Below, piece after piece: positions 17,621 to 26,641 of a DNA stretch of 60,163 nt. Source of the DNA: Bacteroidales bacterium (GTDB lineage Bacteria; Bacteroidota; Bacteroidia; Bacteroidales; WCHB1-69). The stretch lies in NCBI GenBank assembly GCA_031286285.1, contig JAITUN010000023.1:1-60163 (forward strand). Reading direction: 5' to 3'. Every line of letters begins with the position of its first letter. Positions within the stretch are counted from its first letter, which is position 1. The notes below the pieces were generated by a model. The model did no database searches. It was not told the origin of the DNA and worked only from the letters and a program-made list of their open reading frames with translations. The translations under genes and the position numbers were made by a program.

Positions 17621-18352
17621 TTATTGTTGAAAAATCGTTCCGATTTCAATTTTGCTCATTTTTTTGCCATTTTTATAAACTCTAGCAGAACCGGGGCCTA
17701 TTTCATCAATAAGAATTAGATTTCCTTGAAGGTCATCGCCATACTCTACTTTAAAGTCATAGAGTTCACAACCTAACTTCATAAACTCTACTTTCATTAT
17801 TTCGGCAATCTTTTCAGTATAGCCTTTGAGTATTTGATACTTATCCGCACTCAAAATCTTTAGTCTATCTAATGTATATTCATCAATATAGGGGTCGTTT
17901 CTCATATCGTCTTTCAGTGTTGTATGAACAAATGGTGCTGTAAATTGTCTACCGTCTTCAATATATTTGCCATAATGTTTAGTGAAAGAGCCGGTTGCAA
18001 TCCAACGACCTATCCATTCCACTCCTGATCCTTTTTCCAAACAGACCTTCTCTCCAATCGGTGAGACTCTTTTTACTTCCATTTGGAGATTTTTCACATC
18101 AACACTTACAAGATGTGTAGGGATTCCGGCTTCTTCGAAAAGGTTGAAGAAGTGTTGTGTCATTAGGATACACGCTTGCCCGCTACCTTCTACTAATTTT
18201 CCGACCAAGTTTCCTCCCGGATCCTCTTCACCTTTTTCATTCATTGTGGTTTTGTCTGTAAACTGAAGAAGAATGTTTCCGTTTGGCAATTCATAAACAT
18301 CCTTTGTTTTTCCTGTGTATAGTAAGGGTAATTCTGAAATATTGTTCAACAT
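17621..18352 (-). CDS. purC: SAICAR synthetase
   Basis: Purine-biosynthesis enzyme joining CAIR to aspartate with ATP. At 243 residues it is the short bacterial form. Signatures: LLYTGKTKDVYEL (nucleotide binding), LVSVDVKNLQMEVKRVSPIG, GSFTKHYGKY, and DLQGNLILIDEIGPGSARVY. No other purine genes are adjacent. A minus-strand TATTTTTG lies at 18376-18383, about 25 bp before the ATG. It is convergent with mtaB. Confidence 0.95.
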   Translation of the reverse strand: MLNNISELPLLYTGKTKDVYELPNGNILLQFTDKTTMNEKGEEDPGGNLVGKLVEGSGQACILMTQHFFNLFEEAGIPTHLVSVDVKNLQMEVKRVSPIGEKVCLEKGSGVEWIGRWIATGSFTKHYGKYIEDGRQFTAPFVHTTLKDDMRNDPYIDEYTLDRLKILSADKYQILKGYTEKIAEIMKVEFMKLGCELYDFKVEYGDDLQGNLILIDEIGPGSARVYKNGKKMSKIEIGTIFQQ

Positions 18353-18455
18353 GTTTCTATTTTTAGATTCGGGCGCAAAAATATTAATAAATTATTCTAA
18401 TAATACTTCCCTATGAAACTTTCGCCCTCTAGATATCAGTGATAAATAAAAACTC

Positions 18456-18463
18456 TATTTTCG
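18456..18463 (+). promoter_or_regulatory. Promoter -7 box, TATTTTCG
   Basis: It lies 15 bp before the ATG of the oligopeptide-binding lipoprotein, leaving only a leader of about 10 nt. Confidence 0.55.
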
Positions 18464-18478
18464 CCACAAAAATTTTTG

Positions 18479-20101
18479 ATGAAAAACCGTTTCAATCTTT
18501 TTCTTACCATTTTCTTACTAGTTTCTTGCTCACATCAAACATCATCCAATAAAAAAATATTCCGTTACAATGAAGCTGCGGGGATTCAATCGTTAGATCC
18601 TGCTTACGCTTCGGGACAGGCAGCTACATGGGTGTGCAATATGCTGTACAATGGCTTGGTAGATTTAGACGATTCCCTGCACATTGTGCCTGCCATTGCA
18701 AAAGATTGGACAATTAGCCCCGACGGTAAAACCTATACTTTCTATCTTCTAGATAATGTCTATTTCCAAAATACTAACAACCATATTTGGAAAACACCTA
18801 GAAAAGTTACTGCAGCAGACTTTGTCTATAGTTTTAACCGAATTGTGAGTTCGGAAGTTGCCTCTCCAGGCGCCTGGATTTTTCAAAAAGTTGCCAAAAA
18901 TGAGCTTGGCAATTACGCTTTTTTTGCGCTACATGACACAATATTTCAAATTGTTTTAGCAGAACCTTTTCCACCGTTTTTGGGGATACTCGCAATGAAA
19001 TATGCTTCGGTTGTGCCAATGGAAGTAATTAGTAGATATGGAAAAGACTTCAGAAAATATCCGGTAGGAACCGGTCCCTTTAAGTTTCAAGTATGGGAAG
19101 AAGGAATAAAGTTGGTATTACGCAAAAATGAAAACTATTTTGAAAGAGATGAAAACAACAATCCCTTACCCTATTTAGATGCTGTTTCTATCTCTTTTAT
19201 TATTGATAAACAGGTAGCTTTCATGGAATTTATGAAAGGAAATTTAGATTTTATTTCCGGCATTGAAGCCTGCTACAAAGACGCGCTATTAACGAAAGAG
19301 GGAACTCTGCAAGATAAATATGCAAGTAAAATTACACTGATGACCGGGCCATATCTCAACACCGAATATCTAGGTTTTTTATTGAAAGAAAAAGAAAACA
19401 ATCCTTTGTTAATTAGAGAGATACGAAAGGCTATCAATTATGGTTTCGACAGAGAAAAAATGATTAAGTATCTGCGTAATAATATGGGATATGCTGGTAC
19501 AAGCGGTTTTGTATCTTTAGGTATGGCTTCTTTCAACCCCGAAAGGGTGAAAGGGTATTACTATAATCCGCAAAAAGCATTAGAGTTGTTACAAGATGCA
19601 GGATATCCTAATGGAGAGGGGTTGCCTGAAATTCAACTGTCTGTTTCGGCAAGTTATTTGGATTTGTGTCAATATATTCAACATGAACTCAGCAAAATAG
19701 GAATTCACATTTCATTGGATGTACAACAGGCAGCCCAACAACGACAAATGATGAGAAATTATCAACTACCTTTTTTTAGAGGATCCTGGATTTGTGATTA
19801 CCCTGACGCTGAAAACTATCTATCCCTTTTTTACTCTAAAAACCTACAACCTTACGGTTCGAACTATACCTACTATGTAAATCCAACCTTCGACAAACTT
19901 TTTGAAAAATCGCAAACCATTACAGACGAAGTACTTCGAAACGATTACTATACAACTTTAGATTCTTTACTAATGGAAGATGCTCCTGTGGTAGTGCTTT
20001 TTTACGACAAGAAAGTGCGGTTTACTTGGAAGAATATCAGTGGATTTGATAATTCACCGACCAATTTACTGAATTTAAAGCGAGTGAAGAAATCTGACTA
20101 A
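18479..20101 (+). CDS. Oligopeptide-binding lipoprotein (SBP family 5)
   Basis: A 540-residue extracytoplasmic solute-binding protein of the DppA/OppA family. The lipobox LVSC gives lipidation at about C17. Family motifs include SLDPAYASGQAATWVCNMLYNGLV, LAKDWTISPDGKTYTFYL, KVTAADFVYSFNRI and YPVGTGPFKF. I chose the ATG at 18479; the in-frame TTG just before it lies only 10 bp after a -7 box. No cognate permease or ATPase genes are adjacent, so it either serves a transporter elsewhere or acts alone. The last part (FRGSWICDYPDAENYLSLFY) is also typical. Confidence 0.93.
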   Translation: MKNRFNLFLTIFLLVSCSHQTSSNKKIFRYNEAAGIQSLDPAYASGQAATWVCNMLYNGLVDLDDSLHIVPAIAKDWTISPDGKTYTFYLLDNVYFQNTNNHIWKTPRKVTAADFVYSFNRIVSSEVASPGAWIFQKVAKNELGNYAFFALHDTIFQIVLAEPFPPFLGILAMKYASVVPMEVISRYGKDFRKYPVGTGPFKFQVWEEGIKLVLRKNENYFERDENNNPLPYLDAVSISFIIDKQVAFMEFMKGNLDFISGIEACYKDALLTKEGTLQDKYASKITLMTGPYLNTEYLGFLLKEKENNPLLIREIRKAINYGFDREKMIKYLRNNMGYAGTSGFVSLGMASFNPERVKGYYYNPQKALELLQDAGYPNGEGLPEIQLSVSASYLDLCQYIQHELSKIGIHISLDVQQAAQQRQMMRNYQLPFFRGSWICDYPDAENYLSLFYSKNLQPYGSNYTYYVNPTFDKLFEKSQTITDEVLRNDYYTTLDSLLMEDAPVVVLFYDKKVRFTWKNISGFDNSPTNLLNLKRVKKSD

Positions 20102-20158
20102 GACGGATTCAATAAATTTACACAAAGTTAATGGACTATCTCAATGTAAAGTATTGTC

Positions 20159-21082
20159 TTATAATATAATTTTCACTCCTTGTCTTGTCCCCCGTTTTTC
20201 AAACTCCTTAATAATCTTTTGCAAAACTACGTCATATCGAATTGTTCCCCAATTGTTTACTGATAAATATCGAGGAGGAACTTCACCTGCAAAACGCTCA
20301 ATAGCAAATGTAGGATTTAACCTTTCCACAAAATCAACTATATAAATAATGTAGGAATCCATAGTAAAGGGATAAAAAGATATAGGATTTTCCAAATATT
20401 CTCTCTCCATTTGCGTACCTTTAATAATTTGTAATTGATGAAATTTTATACTGTTCAACGGCAATTTATTAATTATTTTCACATCTTCCAGCCACATTTC
20501 GGGGGTCTCGTTTGGCAATCCAAAAATAAAGTGGGCGCCGGCATGGAGATTTCGTGCTTTTATCCTTTGTAATGCATCCAATGCACACTGAAAATCGTGT
20601 TTTCTGTTAATTTTGTTAAGTGTTTCATCACGAATGGATTCAATACCTATTTCAATAGAAACAAACAACTTTTGTGCCAGTTCTGCAAAGTAATCCAACT
20701 TTTCATCTTCCAAACAATCGGGGCGTGTACCTACAACAATTCCTTTTATTTGCGGGTGTTCAATGGCCGGTTTGTAAATCTCTTTCAGTTTTTCCAAAGC
20801 CGCATAACTGTTTGAATAGGCTTGAAAATAAGCCAAATAAGATTCCGCTCTGCGGTATCTGTTTTTGTGAAACTCTATCCCCTCCTCTATCTGCTGTTTC
20901 ACCGGTTTATGGGATATACAATAAGATGGATTAAAGGCATCATTTTCGCAGTAGGTACAGCCGTTCAATCCTTTTGAGCCGTCTCGGTTGGGACAAGTAA
21001 AACCCGCATCAATAGTGAGTTTTTGCACTCTTGATCCGAATTGTTTCATCAAAAAATCTTTATAGGAAAAAAAGTGGGTCAC
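20159..21082 (-). CDS. TIGR01212-family radical SAM protein (YhcC-like)
   Basis: Radical SAM protein of the YhcC group, function undetermined. The cluster motif lies in DAGFTCPNRDGSKGLNGCTYCEN. Later signatures are FQAYSNSYA, GIVVGTRPDCL, FVSIEIGIES and HFIFGLPNETPEMW. I prefer the GTG at 21082 (VTHFFSYKDFLMKQFG) because homologues begin with this segment; a TTG at 21139 would add an odd hydrophobic extension and the ATG at 21049 would remove conserved residues. The open frame reaches 21139. It is convergent with the oligopeptide-binding gene; no terminator is obvious between them. Confidence 0.9.
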   Translation of the reverse strand: MTHFFSYKDFLMKQFGSRVQKLTIDAGFTCPNRDGSKGLNGCTYCENDAFNPSYCISHKPVKQQIEEGIEFHKNRYRRAESYLAYFQAYSNSYAALEKLKEIYKPAIEHPQIKGIVVGTRPDCLEDEKLDYFAELAQKLFVSIEIGIESIRDETLNKINRKHDFQCALDALQRIKARNLHAGAHFIFGLPNETPEMWLEDVKIINKLPLNSIKFHQLQIIKGTQMEREYLENPISFYPFTMDSYIIYIVDFVERLNPTFAIERFAGEVPPRYLSVNNWGTIRYDVVLQKIIKEFEKRGTRQGVKIIL

Positions 21083-21212
21083 AATGTTAGAATAATTTGT
21101 TATTACGCTGCAAATTAATATAAAAAATAAAAATAACAAAATAGGCTGCCTTTAACGAACAGCCTGCTTTCAATTTATATGATAAAAACTAATTAAAATC
21201 TGATTTTTAATC

Positions 21213-21220
21213 TATTTTTG
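21213..21220 (+). promoter_or_regulatory. Promoter -7 box of the thioredoxin-like/argS operon
   Basis: TATTTTTG followed by CCCC, 15 bp before the ATG at 21236. Its last three bases would be read as the upstream TTG start at 21218, which argues against that start. Confidence 0.65.
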
Positions 21221-21235
21221 CCCCAAATTTTAAAT

Positions 21236-22561
21236 ATGAAACAGTTTACACGAACTCTCTTTATTTTTTGCTTCATTTTTTTGTCTTTAATCACTTTTTC
21301 ACAACCAACTACAAAAGGATACGACATTGTTTTTAATACTCAAAATATTAATGACCCATATCTTTATTTAACAAATATTTATGCTAATAAAACGACAATT
21401 GTTGATAGCGCAAAATTTGTTAAAAAACAATATGTTTTTAAGAACGCTAAACAAGTATTGCCTTCCGGTTTTTACTTCATTCAAACAAAAAATGGAGATG
21501 TTTTAGTTGAATTAATTATTGATAAAACGCGGATTTTTACTATTAATGAAACAGATGACACATTAATTTTTATGAATTCTGATGAAAATACAGTCTTTCA
21601 ATCTTTTAAAAAAGATGTTTTAGAAGAAAAGGACCTACGTATTTATTATGAAACCGCGCCGGAGTCATTGTTGGGCAAGTTTGTCTTAGCACAATTTATT
21701 CCTGTTTCAATTCCCGAATTTTTTTGGGGGAGTCATGAAGGAAGAGAAGCAGCTGCCAAAAAGTATTTTCAATTTATTATTGACCACTATTTTGATAATA
21801 TTGATTTTACAGATATTCGATTGATGTACACTTCTTTGGATGTTGATTTGAAAGATTTTTTTAAGGTACAGCTTTATCCTCAAACTCCTGAAAATGTCAT
21901 TTCAAGTATCGAAAATCTGTTTCGCCGAATTGTAGATGAAAAACCTACACCGGTGCAATTAGATATGCAAGATCTTTATCTGAAAAAATTGATTCATTTA
22001 TATAGGAATGCTGACCCGATATTTGATACTGTATTTGTTTATCTTGTTGACAATTATGTCACAAAAACAACCACTGACCTCATTTCTGATTCTGAAAGAA
22101 CTCTTTTTAAACGAATTGCAGACAGAAAAAGAAGAACATTGGTGGGACAAACTATTCCTGTATTTGTGTCTTATACCAATGAACATTATCCAATTTCTAC
22201 AGCGGAGATGCCGGCAAAATATACTATTCTTTGGTTCTGGGATCCCGATTGTGACCACTGCCATGAAGAGACTCCAAAACTTTGTGAATTCTATTCAAAA
22301 TATCAAAATCTGTATGACTTTAATGTAATTGCATGCTCAGTTACAGAAGATTATGACCGTTGGATTGCATTTATTACCGAGCATCATCTAGAGTGGTTTA
22401 ACACAAGCTATTCTATTGAAGCACCTAATTATGATGCTGTTGACTATTTTAATTTTGACCAAACCCCCGCTATTTTTATTATTGATAAGCAACAAAAAAT
22501 TGTTGCCCGCCAATTTCCTGTTGACGACCTGATAGAAATTTTTGAATCTTTGCATGACTAA
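21236..22561 (+). CDS. Periplasmic thioredoxin-like protein (DUF4369/DUF5106/TlpA type)
   Basis: A 441-residue secreted protein with a signal peptide at about 1-23 (LSLITFSQ). The N-terminal beta-rich part resembles DUF4369, the helical middle DUF5106. The C-terminal TlpA-like thioredoxin domain begins near 315 with ILWFWDPDCDHCHEETPKL; its redox pair is the CDHC motif, and the cis-proline region is DQTPAIFIID. It probably reduces or oxidises cysteines in the envelope. The start at 21236 was chosen because the upstream TTG lies inside the -7 box. It ends 11 bp before argS, so the two probably share a transcript. Confidence 0.9.
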   Translation: MKQFTRTLFIFCFIFLSLITFSQPTTKGYDIVFNTQNINDPYLYLTNIYANKTTIVDSAKFVKKQYVFKNAKQVLPSGFYFIQTKNGDVLVELIIDKTRIFTINETDDTLIFMNSDENTVFQSFKKDVLEEKDLRIYYETAPESLLGKFVLAQFIPVSIPEFFWGSHEGREAAAKKYFQFIIDHYFDNIDFTDIRLMYTSLDVDLKDFFKVQLYPQTPENVISSIENLFRRIVDEKPTPVQLDMQDLYLKKLIHLYRNADPIFDTVFVYLVDNYVTKTTTDLISDSERTLFKRIADRKRRTLVGQTIPVFVSYTNEHYPISTAEMPAKYTILWFWDPDCDHCHEETPKLCEFYSKYQNLYDFNVIACSVTEDYDRWIAFITEHHLEWFNTSYSIEAPNYDAVDYFNFDQTPAIFIIDKQQKIVARQFPVDDLIEIFESLHD

Positions 22562-22572
22562 TTCTTTACTCT

Positions 22573-24348
22573 ATGACTTTACAAAAAATAATTGCTTCAG
22601 ATATTCAAAATATTCTGTTTGAATTGTATGATTATAAGACAGAAATTGATTTTAACACCATCCAAAAAACCAAAAAGGAGTTTGTAGGGGATTATACTTT
22701 TGTAGTTTTTCCCTATGTAAAAGACCTGCACAAATCCCCTGATCAATTAGCCACAGAAATCGGCAAAAAATTGACAACTGAATATGCTGAATTGGTTAAA
22801 GATTTTAATGTGATAAAAGGATTCTTGAATATTTTATTACAGGATATTATTTGGTTGAATTTTAGCAGAAAACAGAAAGTAGAAAGCACTCAAAATTCAA
22901 AAATTCTTATCGAATACTCTTCTCCCAATACGAACAAACCTTTGCATTTGGGACACGTTCGCAACAATCTTATAGGCAATGCCGTTGCAAATATTTTAGA
23001 AGCGTGCGGAAATGAAGTTGTGCGCGTGAATTTAGTGAACGACCGCGGAATCCATATATGCAAATCAATGCTGGCTTGGAAGAAGTTTGGAAATAACGAA
23101 ACACCACATAGCGCCGGAATGAAAGGAGACCACTGGGTTGGAAAATATTATGTGCTTTTCGATAAAGAACTAAAAAAAGAGATTTCGAAAATGATTTCAA
23201 ATGGTTTTTCGGAAGAGGAGGTGCAAAAGAAATCACAACTCATGATTGAAGCACAAGAGATGCTTCAAAAATGGGAAGAAAATGAGCCTGAAATAAGAAA
23301 ATTATGGGCGAAAATGAACGGCTGGGTGTATGAAGGCTTTGACAAAACTTACAATCGTTTGGGAATCTATTTCAACAAGACATACTATGAATCTGAAACG
23401 TATCTGCAAGGCAAACAGATTGTTGAAGAAGGGTTGCAAGAAGGAGTTTTTTACAAAAAACCGGATGGCTCGGTGTGGGCAGATTTATCCGACGAAGGAT
23501 TGGATGAAAAACTGCTACTCCGTTCTGACGGCACTTCTGTGTATATGACGCAAGATTTAGGAACTGCCCAACTGCGTTTTAATGAATATCATCCAAAAAG
23601 AATGATATATGTAGTTGGAAATGAGCAGAATTATCATTTTGATGTGTTAAGACTTGTATTGTCAAAAAAACTATGCAAAGATTTCGGAAACAGTATCGAA
23701 CATTTGTCATACGGTATGGTAGAGCTTCCTTTTGGAAAGATGAAGTCGCGGGAAGGAACCGTAGTAGATGCTGACGACTTGATGGAAACGATGTTTCAGG
23801 AGGCAAAGAAAACTTCTGAAGAATTAGGAAAATTTGACTTTGAAGAACAAGAAGCACACACACTTTACGAGATGTTAGGTATGGGCGCACTGAAATATTT
23901 CATCCTTAAAGTTGACCCTAAAAAAAATATGCTCTTTAATCCCGAAGAATCTATTGATTTTAACGGAAATACTGCCCCTTTCATTCAATACACTCATGCG
24001 CGTATCAGATCGCTGTTGCGCAAAGCAAAGACCAACAAAATAGAATTTCAAGAAACAGTTTACCCATCCGATTACATACTTGGAGATCCCGAAAAAGAGT
24101 TGATAAAACTTCTTTACAATTATGAAACTATTTTAATCAATGCCGCCGAAACCTTAAATCCTGCGCTCATTGCCAATTATTGTTTTGAATTGGCGAAAGA
24201 GTTTAACCGTTTTTACCAAGAGATTCCTATAATTAAGGAGGAATTTGTACAACATCGCTCTGTACGTTTGCAAATTGCAGAAAGTTGTGCAGAAACTATA
24301 AAGAGAGCAATGCAATTGCTGGGAATTGATGTTCCGGAAAGGATGTAA
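22573..24348 (+). CDS. argS: Arginyl-tRNA synthetase
   Basis: Class I aminoacyl-tRNA synthetase charging tRNA-Arg; 591 residues, full length. The N-terminal additional domain, the HIGH motif (HLGHVRNN, 125-132), DLGTAQLR, and the KMSKS-equivalent GKMKSREGTV are visible, then the anticodon-binding DALR domain at the end (from about 470). It is the second gene of a two-gene unit behind the thioredoxin-like gene. Confidence 0.97.
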   Translation: MTLQKIIASDIQNILFELYDYKTEIDFNTIQKTKKEFVGDYTFVVFPYVKDLHKSPDQLATEIGKKLTTEYAELVKDFNVIKGFLNILLQDIIWLNFSRKQKVESTQNSKILIEYSSPNTNKPLHLGHVRNNLIGNAVANILEACGNEVVRVNLVNDRGIHICKSMLAWKKFGNNETPHSAGMKGDHWVGKYYVLFDKELKKEISKMISNGFSEEEVQKKSQLMIEAQEMLQKWEENEPEIRKLWAKMNGWVYEGFDKTYNRLGIYFNKTYYESETYLQGKQIVEEGLQEGVFYKKPDGSVWADLSDEGLDEKLLLRSDGTSVYMTQDLGTAQLRFNEYHPKRMIYVVGNEQNYHFDVLRLVLSKKLCKDFGNSIEHLSYGMVELPFGKMKSREGTVVDADDLMETMFQEAKKTSEELGKFDFEEQEAHTLYEMLGMGALKYFILKVDPKKNMLFNPEESIDFNGNTAPFIQYTHARIRSLLRKAKTNKIEFQETVYPSDYILGDPEKELIKLLYNYETILINAAETLNPALIANYCFELAKEFNRFYQEIPIIKEEFVQHRSVRLQIAESCAETIKRAMQLLGIDVPERM

Positions 24349-24376
24349 TGATTATACTAAGAAATAATTAATATGT

Positions 24377-25033
24377 TTAATAAATCATTTTTTTCAATTT
24401 TGCAATAGTCTCCATCGGGTTTTCAGAGCCAAAAACCGTGTTTCCGGCTACAAGAATATCAACGCCGGAATCTATTAACAGTTGTGCATTATCTAAATCC
24501 ACGCCGCCATCAATCTCTATCATGGCTTCAGCCTCGTGCTTCTCAATAAGTTCAACTAATTCTTTGATACGTTTATAACTGTTCATAATAAAACGCTGCC
24601 CTCCAAAACCCGGATTTACAGACATTACCACTACAAAATCAACATCCTTAATAATATCTTCCAAAAAGGCAACCGGTGTGTGCGGGTTGATGGCAACTCC
24701 TGCCAACATATCCAAATCCTTAATTTGATGAATGGTGCGGTGCAGATGGGTGCAGGCTTCCCAATGCACGGAAAGGCAATCGGCGCCGGCATTTTTAAAA
24801 TCTGCTATATAACGCTCCGGTTTTTCTATCATCAAATGTACATCTAACGGTTTTTGAGCTACTTTTTTAATGGCGCGAATCACCGGCATACCAAAAGTAA
24901 TGTTGGGCACAAAATGTCCATCCATGATATCCAAGTGGAGCCAATCGGCTTGCGACTTGTTCAACATTTTAATCTCTTTCTCCAAATTTGCAAAATCGGA
25001 GGAAAGCAGAGAGGGAGCAATTATAGGGTTCAT
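24377..25033 (-). CDS. rpe: Ribulose-phosphate 3-epimerase
   Basis: Pentose-phosphate enzyme interconverting ribulose-5-P and xylulose-5-P; 218-residue TIM barrel. Signatures: IIAPSLLSSDFANL, WLHLDIMDGHFVPNITFG (metal ligands H and D), LDVHLMIEKPERYI, VMSVNPGFGGQRFI and IEIDGGVDLDNAQLL, ending with LVAGNTVFG. The region upstream of its start holds a 70-bp heptamer tract rather than a clear -7 box. Confidence 0.97.
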   Translation of the reverse strand: MNPIIAPSLLSSDFANLEKEIKMLNKSQADWLHLDIMDGHFVPNITFGMPVIRAIKKVAQKPLDVHLMIEKPERYIADFKNAGADCLSVHWEACTHLHRTIHQIKDLDMLAGVAINPHTPVAFLEDIIKDVDFVVVMSVNPGFGGQRFIMNSYKRIKELVELIEKHEAEAMIEIDGGVDLDNAQLLIDSGVDILVAGNTVFGSENPMETIAKLKKMIY

Positions 25034-25057
25034 TATATTTAAAGATTTAATTTCATA

Positions 25058-25127
25058 CTTCTAACTTCTAACTTCTAACTTCTAACTTCTATCTTCTAAC
25101 TTCTATCTTCTAACTTTTATCTTCTAA
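25058..25127. repeat. Heptanucleotide tandem repeat, 10 units (CTTCTAA)
   Basis: Ten units of CTTCTAA with variants CTTCTAT and CTTTTAT, 70 bp with exact 7-bp period. It lies between the divergent starts of rpe (24 bp away) and metK. Unit-number changes would move rpe relative to any upstream promoter. Confidence 0.9.
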
Positions 25128-25171
25128 AAATCGCGCAAAGAAACAGTTTTTTTTCTTTTCATAAAAAAATA

Positions 25172-25179
25172 TATTTTTG
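25172..25179 (+). promoter_or_regulatory. Promoter -7 box of metK
   Basis: TATTTTTG followed by CGCCC. Transcription would start near 25186, just before the first base pair of the riboswitch. Confidence 0.65.
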
Positions 25180-25191
25180 CGCCCGAAAAAC

Positions 25192-25250
25192 AGTGGAAAG
25201 ATTTGTAATGATTGCAACCACTCGAAAAAATGCTAAACCATTTTTCCATT
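25192..25250 (+). promoter_or_regulatory. SAM-II riboswitch controlling metK
   Basis: P1 is AGTGG (25192-25196) with CCACT (25218-25222). The loop contains GATTTG and ATTGCAA, and GCTAAA follows at 25232-25237, in the same order and close spacing as in the SAM-II (SAM-alpha) pseudoknot. SAM-II is known from Alphaproteobacteria and Bacteroidota, upstream of methionine/SAM genes. GTGGAAA (25193-25199) can instead pair with TTTCCAT (25243-25249), a likely alternative ligand-free fold. It sits about 10 nt after the predicted transcription start and 54 nt before the metK ATG. Confidence 0.85.
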
Positions 25251-25303
25251 GTTTTTCCGTATCAATTTGAACTTGAAAAATTAATCTTTAAAACATATTA
25301 TTT

Positions 25304-26590
25304 ATGAGTTATTTATTTACATCAGAATCCGTTTCGGAAGGACATCCGGACAAAGTATGCGATCAGATTTCAGACGCATTGTTAGACGCATTTTTAGCGC
25401 AAGACCCAAAATCTAAAGTTGCTTGTGAAACGTTGGTAACCACCGGTTTAGTGGTTTGTGCGGGCGAAGTAAAAACCGACGGCTACGTTTCCATTGACGA
25501 GGTTGCCCGTAGAGTCATTAAAAAAATAGGTTACGATAAAAGCGATTATCAGTTTGACTACAAGTCTTGTGCAGTAGTTACTACTATTCATAGCCAGTCT
25601 TCCGACATCAGGCAAGGAGTGGTACGAACTAATGAAGAAGAGCAGGGCGCCGGCGACCAGGGGATGATGTTTGGCTACGCCTGTCGGGAAATGGAGAACC
25701 TGATGCCCATCTCCTCAGAACTATCGCACATTATCTTGCAAGAATTAGCAGAAATCCGCCGCGAAGGAAAACAGATGAAATACTTGAGACCTGACTCAAA
25801 ATCGCAAGTTACCATACAGTTTAGCGATGCAGGCAAACCGGAAAGAATAGACGCCATCGTGGTTTCCACACAACACGATGATTTTGATGCTGATGAAAAA
25901 GCGATGTTGGCGCAAATAAAAAAAGATGTTCAAGAGATATTACTACCACGTGTTATAAAAACTTTACCTCTCAATATTCAGGAACTATTCAAACCGGACA
26001 CTATACTCCACGTGAACCCCACCGGAAAATTTGTAATTGGTGGTCCGCACGGCGACACCGGCTTGACAGGGCGCAAAATTATTGTGGATACTTACGGCGG
26101 CAAAGGCGCACACGGAGGCGGCGCTTTCTCCGGAAAAGACTCCTCCAAAGTGGATAGATCAGCTGCTTATGCCGCAAGACATATCGCAAAAAATATGGTA
26201 GCCGCCGGCGTATGCGACGAAATTTTAGTGCAAGTGGCGTATGCAATCGGTGTGGCAAAACCGGTAGGAATATTTGTAAATACTTATGGAACTGCACATA
26301 TCAATATATCTGACGGAGCAATTGCTAAAAAGATTGAGACCCTTTTTGACCTCCGCCCCTACGCTATCGTAAATCGTTTTCAACTGAAAAACCCCATTTT
26401 TGAAGTAACCGCATCATACGGACATTTTGGAAGAGATCCATTTGAAAAAGAAGTAGAAGTGTTTTATACTGATGATAAAACTTATACTAAAATGGTAGAT
26501 GGCGTTGAAAAAATCTTTAAAAAAGTACCTTTTTTCAGTTGGGAAAAATTAGATTATGTAGATGTTTTGAAGGAAGCATTTAAGTTATAG
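25304..26590 (+). CDS. metK: S-adenosylmethionine synthetase
   Basis: Makes SAM from methionine and ATP; 428 residues. Signatures: [19 protein letters not shown] (ATP binding), [45 protein letters not shown], and [18 protein letters not shown]. It is controlled by the SAM-II riboswitch in its leader, a feedback loop by its own product. It is monocistronic, ending at a stem-loop shared with rmuC. Confidence 0.98.
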   Translation: MSYLFTSESVSEGHPDKVCDQISDALLDAFLAQDPKSKVACETLVTTGLVVCAGEVKTDGYVSIDEVARRVIKKIGYDKSDYQFDYKSCAVVTTIHSQSSDIRQGVVRTNEEEQGAGDQGMMFGYACREMENLMPISSELSHIILQELAEIRREGKQMKYLRPDSKSQVTIQFSDAGKPERIDAIVVSTQHDDFDADEKAMLAQIKKDVQEILLPRVIKTLPLNIQELFKPDTILHVNPTGKFVIGGPHGDTGLTGRKIIVDTYGGKGAHGGGAFSGKDSSKVDRSAAYAARHIAKNMVAAGVCDEILVQVAYAIGVAKPVGIFVNTYGTAHINISDGAIAKKIETLFDLRPYAIVNRFQLKNPIFEVTASYGHFGRDPFEKEVEVFYTDDKTYTKMVDGVEKIFKKVPFFSWEKLDYVDVLKEAFKL

Positions 26591-26593
26591 TCC

Positions 26594-26641
26594 ACGGATT
26601 TTCACAAATTTACACAGAAAAATAAATCTGTGTTAATCCGT
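26594..26641. terminator. Bidirectional stem-loop between metK and rmuC
   Basis: ACGGATT/AATCCGT (outer, 26594-26600 and 26635-26641) and ACACAGA/TCTGTGT (inner) form a two-part stem that overlaps the rmuC stop codon (26633-26635). No strong T tract follows. Confidence 0.5.
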
